DNA of 11,405 nt from Candidatus Cloacimonadota bacterium (GTDB lineage: Bacteria; Cloacimonadota; Cloacimonadia; Cloacimonadales; Cloacimonadaceae): positions 1-11,405 of the forward strand of contig JALNWR010000082.1 in assembly GCA_023230795.1 (NCBI GenBank), in the 5' to 3' direction. Positions within the stretch are counted from its first letter, which is position 1. Every line of letters begins with the position of its first letter. A program made the translations under genes and the position numbers. This document shows positions 1-6,015 of this stretch, piece by piece. The notes beneath the pieces were generated by a model. It was not told the origin of the DNA. It saw only the letters and a program-made list of their open reading frames with translations, and did no database searches.

Positions 1-3000
1 GGTGGTATGGGTATCGACCGTGATCGTAGCGCCAACAACCGGTAGTGAGTCTTGGTTCTTTACTACTCCCAAAAGTGTGCCTGTATTGCTTATAGGGATG
101 AGGGTGAAATCTAACTCTGTGGTTTCGCCCACCTCGATTTCGATGTCGTGCTGGGAAATATCATAATAACCTTCCAGGCTGCAAACCGCGCTATAGCTAC
201 CCGCAGCCAGGCGCAAGGTATAGCTGCCGTCTGCTGCGGTAGTAGCGGAATGTGTTCCCACAGTGATCGTGGCTTGTGCCAGAGGCTCCATCTCCTGGTT
301 GCTCACGGTTCCTGTAAGGACACCGGTTGTTTGCAAGGAGTTTGAAAAAGCCGCGGCGGATATCAAGTCACTGGAATAAATTCCCTTTACTGCCCACTTG
401 AATGAGCCTTGCGGCAAAGTATTCCAGGCGGTGTCTGTATAGCTTAGGCCGGTAATAGTGTCCGCTGTCAGTTCGATCCAGGCTGTTTCATCGTCTTCCT
501 CTCCACTCTGAAGTCTCCATACTTTGTAGCCCAACAAGGCCCGGTCTTCTCTATCGGGATCAGGAGCCTGCCACTGGATTTCGGCACTGGCAAAATCATC
601 GCTCACGGCAGCCGTTACATCATGGGGGACATAGGTGATTTCATTCAGGATAATATTCCCCATATTGTAATCTACCGCTGCGATATCTATGCTGCCGGTA
701 CTGGGCTCAAAGCCCTCAGCTTCGGCCAGGTATGTATAGCTATGATCTGCATAGACATTATCGATTGTAAAAATGCCTGCAGCATCGGTCACAGCTTGAT
801 GCTCTCCATAACCGCTAAGGGTAATGGAGGCACCGGCCAGGCCTTCGCTCGTATTGTCGCTTGCAAATATAGTGCCGCTTACGCTTACGGAAGGCCTCTG
901 GGTCAATGTGAAATCCAGCACAGATGTGGAATCCGTAAATACGGTAATATACTGAGTCTGATCATAGTAACCAATCGCACTGGCGGTAACGGCATAATCA
1001 CTGGCAAAAGCAATCGGGAAAGAATATTCTCCATCCGCATTAGTAGTGGTCTGGGGGCCGTTTTGAATCGCTACAGTTGCATTCGCTAAAGCTTGGTTAT
1101 TTTCATTATATACTACACCTGCCAGACTGCCGGCGGTGCCGGGAGTAATGTAAAACCCGGTTTTGGGGAATTGTCCGCTAAAAGAGCCGACAGGCGGATA
1201 ATTCGGGTCCAGCTCTATAGAGCTATAAGCAGTTCGAGAACGGGCTCTGTTGCTGGTTTGGCACAAAAAGCTTTCCCATGAGGTGTAGGAAACCGTATCT
1301 TGAGGGCGCTGTACCATCATAACGAGATTGTAGCCGGGAGCCAGAGTAAAAGGCTCTTGCAACTGTATGGAAATAGTGTTCGAGCCTGCGGGGTAATGCA
1401 CGTCCCCGTCAAAAACCAGGCTGAGCTCACTGGCTGGAATCCATCCTTCCGTAAGCTCTTGCTGATCTGTCAAACCCATCCATATCCGGGTATGCTTGGG
1501 CGGGATAATGCTTGTAAACATATTGTAGAAATTTACTATGGTGATGAGGCCAGAGTAGTTGATCTCATCATATCTGTAGATATTTTCGTATAAGCTGCTA
1601 AGTGCATTCATGTTCACTGGCATCATGTAAGTAAAATCGTTGCCGGAACCGATTTCCACCAAAGTGGTTTCTGATGCTTGCACTGAGATATTAAGATTTG
1701 GGCTCTGGTTATTGCTGGCATTTTCATCGCCATCTAATACGACCCTTGCATATATAAAGGTGGTTTCCGTAGTAGAAGGGGTCCAGGGAATGATCACCGT
1801 AGCTTGAGTGTTACCAACGATAACAGGCCCCGCAGCGGAGGCCATTTCCACTCCACCCTGCTTGTAAAGCTTCACCTGATAGTCGCTTTGATCGTTCAAG
1901 CCATAGTTGTAAATTTCGACAGAATAATTATAGCTTGTTCCCGCATTGGGAGTGGTGTTTCCGGTAAGGCTTAATGCCGCCAGATCATCTTGCAGCAAGG
2001 ATTCGATCGCTACATTATCAATATAGATATTACGGTTGTTACCACCCTGGCTGTGTTTGAAAGCAATATAGTTGCCGGTTCCAGCATAGCTTCTTAAATC
2101 CACTGAATATGCTGCCCACTCGGAAGATAAATTTATACTTTTTATCTCGGTAAAGCTATCCGAATTCTGCGGACTGGTCATTACACCTACCTTGACGGCA
2201 AATCCTGAGGCACCTTTTGCTCTGAACTTGAGCTTAAGCTCGTTCACAGGATGAGCGGCAGCTATAGGAGGAGAAATCAGGAAGGGGCCCAGCGGGCTAT
2301 TGGAATTGTTCATCAGCACGCTGTTGGGCGCACTGTAAGGGGCATTTGTCACTGTGCTTACCGTGCCGGTTCCGGTGGTTAGTTTCCGCCAGCCACGAGG
2401 CAGGTTGGGCACCGTCACCGTATCAAAATTTTGTGTGTGAGGTATTGTGGTGATGGTAGGGTCTATACAGTTTCCACTCAAATTAACGGTATGAGTAAGT
2501 CTGGCCAAATCATCGGTAATGTTTATAGTTCCCGTATGGCTGCCTGCGGAAGTGGGAAGATATTGCACACTGAAAGTCATGCTTTGACCACTGCCCAAAG
2601 CTACAGGCAAAGTGGGAAGGTTCTGGATTCCGAAAAAAGGACTTCCGCTGAGACTGACACTGCTGACATTCAAGATACCGCCTCCAGAATTATACACTGA
2701 AAAACTCTGGGAGACACTTTCATTGATCAAGACCTGACCAAAATTGTGAGTTTGAGGGTCCACCCCAAAAACAGGATCGACATTAACCGATTCTATAAAA
2801 AAGCTGGTCTTGGGGAATTGACCGCTGACCGTTCCCACAGTCCCCATGCTGTTAGGATTGTAAGTGCTCAGATCAGAATAGGCATTGCGAGAACGATTGC
2901 TTCCCACAGTCTGGCAGAAGAATTTATTGTTGGAACTGTAAAAATCATCATCCATCGGGCGGCTGACCAGCATAACGAGGTTTCCACCCGAATATGTAAA

Positions 3001-4332
3001 TGGAGTGGTGGTATTGCAGGCGATATTTACAACGTTCTGACCGCTGGGATAGGTGATATTACCATCAAATACCTGTACCATCTGATACGCAGGAATCCAG
3101 CCGTTTGCCAAGCTGGTCTGGGTCGTGGTACCAAGCCATATTTTGGTATGTATATTCGAACAATCAGCCACAAAGTCATTGTAAAAAGAAATACTGGTGA
3201 CAGTGCCGTTGACTGTAATCTCACTGGCTGGGAAAATGGTTTGAAACATACTGTTACGATAAGAAAGGTCTATCGGCTTACGTGCCAATTCGGAACCATC
3301 TCCAATAGTGAGAACGGTGACCCCAACTTCCTGTACGTTCAGGCTCAGAGGATCTGTGCTGTCGTTTGAGCTATTCTCATCCGCTGCAAGGATCACTTTC
3401 CCTATAATCTCCATAGTTCCGGCCGCTGGCGGAGTAAAGGGAATAGCTACGTTGACAGTGGAAAGCGGCGCGATTGCGGGGCCCGCCACAGTAGCCAACA
3501 CGGTATCTGCGGACATAATGCTGACGCTATAAGCTGTCTGGGTGGCTGTGCCGTTGTTAAAAACAGCGACCTCGTAGTCGTAGCTGACTTCCGCTGTGGG
3601 GGTTTGGTTGCCTGTAATAGAAAGAGCTGCCAGATCGTTTTCAAATTGCTCCGGAGCACTAAAAACATACTTTGTATCGGCACCAGGCCAGGTGTTTATA
3701 TATGAATTTTCCACAGTATAAGATGCGGTAGCAGGATTGCCTGGAGTCACGCTGCAAAAATTGTTGTACCCACCGGGCAACATATTGATGCCGATGGATG
3801 CGCTGGCGTTAACCGGCATTCCTACTCCGGTCCCGTAGATAAATTCTATCGTGCTGTCTTCATGCAATTTTACCTGGTAACGGAAACTGGTAACAGAGTT
3901 CCTTGGCCATTTTACACCCGTAAATTGAACCGTGAAAACGCGATTTGGAGCCGTACCTTCCAAAAGGTACTGAGCTGAGCCCTGCAGATAGGTATCATCC
4001 CAAAGAGGGGCAAGCACAGGGCAGGTAAAAGAACCTAAGGCATTATGTGAGGTCGAGCCAGGCTCTGTTCCTAAAGTAATGTATCCGTCAGAACTGATCT
4101 TTATCTGACTGTAAGTGTTCAATCCATAGACAAAATTAAAGCCGATATCTACCGGATTAGAAATTACGTTATCACCTATTGCGGTGGGCACATTGGTACC
4201 CGAAATTGCCGAATAGGCTTCTGTGGTGGTAGAAAAAGAATAGTAATTGCTTATCTGAGCCGGCAAAAAGCAGACTCCCATCAGCATAATCACTATCATT
4301 AGGGTTATCTTGGTCAAAGTTACTCTTTTCAC
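1..4332 (-). CDS. Large modular secreted surface protein/adhesin, 3'-truncated by window edge
   Basis: The frame is open from a GTG start at 4332 to base 1 (1444 codons, no stop); the C-terminus is outside the window. An AAGGAGG site lies 5 nt upstream. Residues 1-26 form a Sec signal peptide (KR, then a hydrophobic core, then LPAQ). Domains in approximate order: N-terminal beta-sandwich (27-228); CARDB-like Ig domain (230-335); GDG module 1 (339-513, with NRSR and FPKTSF motifs); choice-of-anchor D/ASH-like (519-626); choice-of-anchor J/cleaved-adhesin-like (627-778); second CARDB-like (778-882); GDG module 2 (887-1062, FPKTGF); two CarboxypepD_reg-like domains (1064-1224); FnIII-like (1230-1330, GYKVWRL); and two more CarboxypepD_reg-like domains (1334-1410 and 1417 onward, cut). 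No catalytic motif is visible. It is inferred to be an extracellular adhesin or scaffold. A C-terminal sorting tail like that of the neighbouring plus-strand gene is expected but not visible. Domain names rest on sequence style, not on a profile search. Confidence 0.9.
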   Translation of the reverse strand, partial: MKRVTLTKITLMIVIMLMGVCFLPAQISNYYSFSTTTEAYSAISGTNVPTAIGDNVISNPVDIGFNFVYGLNTYSQIKISSDGYITLGTEPGSTSHNALGSFTCPVLAPLWDDTYLQGSAQYLLEGTAPNRVFTVQFTGVKWPRNSVTSFRYQVKLHEDSTIEFIYGTGVGMPVNASASIGINMLPGGYNNFCSVTPGNPATASYTVENSYINTWPGADTKYVFSAPEQFENDLAALSITGNQTPTAEVSYDYEVAVFNNGTATQTAYSVSIMSADTVLATVAGPAIAPLSTVNVAIPFTPPAAGTMEIIGKVILAADENSSNDSTDPLSLNVQEVGVTVLTIGDGSELARKPIDLSYRNSMFQTIFPASEITVNGTVTSISFYNDFVADCSNIHTKIWLGTTTQTSLANGWIPAYQMVQVFDGNITYPSGQNVVNIACNTTTPFTYSGGNLVMLVSRPMDDDFYSSNNKFFCQTVGSNRSRNAYSDLSTYNPNSMGTVGTVSGQFPKTSFFIESVNVDPVFGVDPQTHNFGQVLINESVSQSFSVYNSGGGILNVSSVSLSGSPFFGIQNLPTLPVALGSGQSMTFSVQYLPTSAGSHTGTINITDDLARLTHTVNLSGNCIDPTITTIPHTQNFDTVTVPNLPRGWRKLTTGTGTVSTVTNAPYSAPNSVLMNNSNSPLGPFLISPPIAAAHPVNELKLKFRAKGASGFAVKVGVMTSPQNSDSFTEIKSINLSSEWAAYSVDLRSYAGTGNYIAFKHSQGGNNRNIYIDNVAIESLLQDDLAALSLTGNTTPNAGTSYNYSVEIYNYGLNDQSDYQVKLYKQGGVEMASAAGPVIVGNTQATVIIPWTPSTTETTFIYARVVLDGDENASNNQSPNLNISVQASETTLVEIGSGNDFTYMMPVNMNALSSLYENIYRYDEINYSGLITIVNFYNMFTSIIPPKHTRIWMGLTDQQELTEGWIPASELSLVFDGDVHYPAGSNTISIQLQEPFTLAPGYNLVMMVQRPQDTVSYTSWESFLCQTSNRARSRTAYSSIELDPNYPPVGSFSGQFPKTGFYITPGTAGSLAGVVYNENNQALANATVAIQNGPQTTTNADGEYSFPIAFASDYAVTASAIGYYDQTQYITVFTDSTSVLDFTLTQRPSVSVSGTIFASDNTSEGLAGASITLSGYGEHQAVTDAAGIFTIDNVYADHSYTYLAEAEGFEPSTGSIDIAAVDYNMGNIILNEITYVPHDVTAAVSDDFASAEIQWQAPDPDREDRALLGYKVWRLQSGEEDDETAWIELTADTITGLSYTDTAWNTLPQGSFKWAVKGIYSSDLISAAAFSNSLQTTGVLTGTVSNQEMEPLAQATITVGTHSATTAADGSYTLRLAAGSYSAVCSLEGYYDISQHDIEIEVGETTELDFTLIPISNTGTLLGVVKNQDSLPVVGATITVDTHTT

Positions 4333-4337
4333 ACTAT

Positions 4338-4344
4338 CCTCCTT
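4338..4344 (-). promoter_or_regulatory. Ribosome binding site AAGGAGG deciding the GTG start
   Basis: The minus strand reads AAGGAGG, then ATAGT, then GTG AAA AGA. Two overlapping GTG triplets exist (4334-4332 and 4332-4330). Only the second is in the long open frame, and it has normal 5-nt spacing. This fixes the start at 4332. Confidence 0.85.
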
Positions 4345-4504
4345 GTTCAGGTGTAAAATAAGTTATTTTTTTTAACATTTGTATCGATACGTTACATGGG
4401 AGAATATAGAGCTCTCGTGCTTCTACTCATCCCTTAATAGTCCATGAAAGAACAAGCTATCTCATGTCTCCACAGTTTCGTTAATGTCAACTATCTTTAG
4501 GTCT

Positions 4505-4534
4505 CCTATATTTCTGATACAGTGAATTTGTCAA
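4505..4534 (-). promoter_or_regulatory. Candidate promoter for the minus-strand surface protein
   Basis: On the minus strand, TTGACA (4534-4529) is followed after 18 nt by TATAGG (4510-4505). This would give a leader of about 165 nt before the GTG start. Another TTGACA on the same strand (4490-4485) has no convincing -10 element. The region is AT-rich, so chance matches are possible. Confidence 0.35.
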
Positions 4535-4832
4535 TGTTTATTTTTTTTATCAGAAGCAAATTACCTTAATTATTTATGAAAATTGGCCTTGCAGTTTTCG
4601 AGCCATAATCCAATATTACAAAATCTCACCCTGGCTGTATCTTATTATTTACCCAACATAAATTGATAGCGGATGCAGCTTGCAATTGGGCTGCAACAGT
4701 CTGTCCAGCAATACTGAAAACAACGTTGAACATGCTATATCTTTGATAATAGGATAGATTGTACAAGCGCACTATACATTGAACCCCAACAGATTATGTC
4801 GAGGAATGAGAAGATTGAGAAGGTTTAGAGGG
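4535..4832. other. AT-rich intergenic DNA with no recognised feature
   Basis: I see no convincing gene, RNA or repeat here. An open minus-strand frame of 76 codons (5002-4772) overlaps the right part, but it crosses a repeat and a strong hairpin and looks non-coding. Confidence 0.5.
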
Positions 4833-4912
4833 TTGAGGCAGTATCCGTCCTTGTATGCCGCCAAATCAAGCTTGATCATTAAAACGGAGATATAGCTGCG
4901 TTTTTCCCCGCC
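4833..4912 (+). repeat. R2 repeat, copy a
   Basis: This ~80-bp stretch is clearly similar to 5561-5638. Both begin TTGAG, share GCCAAATC and a TATCAT/GATCATT-AAAA block, then GATATAGCTG, and end CCCCGCC. Small substitutions and a 1-bp indel separate them. Copy a runs into the 12-bp hairpin at 4901-4928, which copy b lacks. No coding role is evident. Confidence 0.65.
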
Positions 4913-4928
4913 GAAAGGCGGGGAAAAA
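4901..4928. terminator. Perfect 12-bp hairpin with GAAA loop, terminator-like
   Basis: TTTTTCCCCGCC (4901-4912), GAAA loop, GGCGGGGAAAAA (4917-4928). On the minus strand the GC stem is followed by a T-run, and on the plus strand it is flanked by an A-run, as in bidirectional intrinsic terminators. No gene ends nearby on either strand: the flanking genes diverge from this region. A terminator role would therefore concern an unseen small RNA, or the hairpin may be part of a repeat. Confidence 0.5.
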
Positions 4929-5012
4929 GTCTTATCGCCTGTATCAGCCTGATAAAATAAATCAATATTCTTTAAACGAAACCTATCAACTCTATCTTTC
5001 ATCTTGTTTCCA

Positions 5013-5070
5013 ATTCGCTTTTAACTCGAGTCCACTCGTATCTTCGAGTCAGCTCGAGTTAAAAGCGAAT
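5013..5070. repeat. Perfect 18-bp inverted repeat with nested inner stem
   Basis: ATTCGCTTTTAACTCGAG (5013-5030) is the exact reverse complement of 5053-5070. The 22-nt centre contains a further 5-bp pair, ACTCG (5034-5038) with CGAGT (5045-5049), around a 6-nt loop. Together they form one long hairpin with a 3x3 internal bulge. There is no U-tract of the intrinsic-terminator kind. It could be a protein-binding site, a small structured RNA or a relic of a mobile element. Confidence 0.8.
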
Positions 5071-5127
5071 GAAAATCAAATTGAAGGCTAAGGTGTGTCC
5101 ACAAGCAACGTGGCCAATAGGGATTGA

Positions 5128-5447
5128 CTGGCATTCCCCCAAAATGTCGAGTCACTCTTTTGATAATGAACTTAATGATAAGATCTTAGCTATCATCTAT
5201 GCCTATGTATTTTAATTTATACATTTGGCAGTTAAGATTCATGATTAAAGCATTAATATCCTCCAATCCGAGGGACGGCGTTTTAGACAGTAACCTACAG
5301 CTACACATGGTTATAGAGTCCTGTAGGGACGGCATTTCAGATAGCAAAACAATATCACACAACGATTCGTGTCCAACGGGACGGAATTTTAGATAGCAAA
5401 TACCCACCAGTTCACGATCAGACTCTCGTAAAATGTGAGAATGTCTG
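5128..5447 (+). mobile_element. R1 repeat, copy a: MITE-like element, degenerate right end
   Basis: This stretch aligns along its whole length with 9538-9814 in the same orientation. Identical blocks include 30 nt (5183-5212 with 9593-9622) and 38 nt (5311-5348 with 9730-9767). The left end GGCATTCCCCCA (5130-5141) pairs with a degenerate right end (5434-5445) at 9 of 12 positions. It is about 43 bp longer than the other copy because of one extra internal hairpin unit. No transposase is encoded. A minus-strand frame of 128 codons crosses it but looks spurious. It could instead be a structured non-coding RNA family. Confidence 0.6.
5272..5400 (+). repeat. Three hairpin-tail units at 52-54 nt period inside R1 copy a
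   Basis: The GGGACGG cores start at 5272, 5326 and 5378. Each is followed by a CATTTYAGATAGCAAA-like tail. The second and third are preceded by GTCC, forming a GTCC-loop-GGGAC stem (units 5318-5348 and 5371-5400). The first lacks a clean left arm and has a mutated tail (TTTTAGACAGTAA). The spacers of about 22-23 nt are not unique: the first is shared with R1 copy b. Confidence 0.75.
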
Positions 5448-5560
5448 ATAGAGATTGAGTGCTGACAATTCCGTAAAATAAAATAAATCGGTACCAAGGG
5501 AGATACAAAATGCAGGTAAAAATCCAAAAATCTAATCATGGGTACACCGGCAAAAATGGG

Positions 5561-5638
5561 TTGAGCCGGCATCTATCCTTTTCGTAGCCAAATCGAACTT
5601 TATCATAAAAACAAAGATATAGCTGTGGGTGCCCCGCC
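5561..5638 (+). repeat. R2 repeat, copy b
   Basis: Second copy of the repeat at 4833-4912, same orientation, with scattered substitutions and the shared GATATAGCTG and CCCCGCC landmarks. R2 a and b bracket the 18-bp inverted repeat and R1 copy a. No open frame of interest. Confidence 0.6.
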
Positions 5639-5874
5639 AGCTAAATTCTTTCAAGCCAGATTCAAGATCTAGGCTATGTTCCTAAAAAAAATGACTTCTA
5701 TAAACAGGAGCATTCCTCTCCTTTCAGGCCATTTTTCTTGTCGGTTTATCGTTTGCAGTGTATATACATAAGGCTCAGTTAGTTTCTTAAGCACCAGATG
5801 CTTCAGGCGAGAAATAATGCTTGACGTATTTTATGATAAAAATATCTTTGTTCTATATTGAGGCAGGATTTATG
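5639..5874. other. Intergenic DNA with no recognised gene
   Basis: I see no coding frame or RNA gene. A TTGACG at 5821-5826 followed after 16 nt by TATCTT is a weak promoter-like match. A 7-bp inverted repeat, GAGGCAG (5860-5866) with CTGCCTC (5890-5896), overlaps the candidate promoter downstream and could be an operator. Confidence 0.4.
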
Positions 5875-5903
5875 TTGCATCAGGAGTGTCTGCCTCTTAT
5901 ATA
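5875..5903 (+). promoter_or_regulatory. Candidate promoter for the plus-strand surface protein
   Basis: TTGCAT (5875-5880), 17-nt spacer, TATATA (5898-5903), giving a leader of roughly 105 nt before the ATG at 6016. A 7-bp inverted repeat (5860-5866 with 5890-5896) spans the -35 box and spacer, suggesting possible regulator binding. This rests on motif match alone. Confidence 0.4.
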
Positions 5904-6002
5904 AAACCCTTAATTTCTATTTGATTTTTGGATTACTCAAAGCCTCTGCAAGCTATAGCAGGGCTCAGATTGGGCTTTGCTGAAGAGAATGCAGAACACA
6001 AA

Positions 6003-6008
6003 AAAGGA
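6003..6008 (+). promoter_or_regulatory. Ribosome binding site supporting ATG at 6016
   Basis: AAAGGA lies 7 nt upstream of ATG 6016. The open frame extends upstream to TTG 5977 and ATG 5989. Those starts have poorer ribosome sites and would add a charged stretch before the signal peptide. Confidence 0.7.
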
Positions 6009-6015
6009 TATAAAT

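Noticed and set aside
622..3369. Long plus-strand open frames (for example 622-1089 and 2746-3369)
   Set aside because: They lie antisense to the continuous minus-strand surface-protein gene, whose frame shows signal peptide, repeated domains and an AAGGAGG site. The plus-strand translations have no recognisable domains.
4266..4332. Lipoprotein signal in the minus-strand surface protein (Cys21 in the signal peptide)
   Set aside because: The residue before the Cys is Val and the sequence MGVC does not fit a lipobox. The hydrophobic core continues past it to LPAQ, typical of signal peptidase I cleavage.
4772..5002. 76-codon minus-strand frame with ATG at 5002
   Set aside because: It crosses the R2a repeat and the 12-bp GAAA hairpin, has low-complexity Asn/Leu-rich composition near its end, and the related R2b copy does not preserve the frame length. 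Probably non-coding.
5272..5400. CRISPR array
   Set aside because: The ~31-nt units and ~22-nt spacers look CRISPR-like, but the units vary, the first spacer is shared between two loci, only two or three units exist, and no cas genes are present in the window.
5186..5572. 128-codon minus-strand frame
   Set aside because: It covers almost all of R1a. Its peptide repeats (LLSKTPSL, LLSEMPSL) are just translations of the hairpin units, and R1b does not keep a matching frame of that length.
5977..6015. Upstream starts TTG 5977 or ATG 5989 for the plus-strand surface protein
   Set aside because: They would put a charged stretch before the signal peptide and have poorer ribosome sites. ATG 6016 has AAAGGA at 7-nt spacing.
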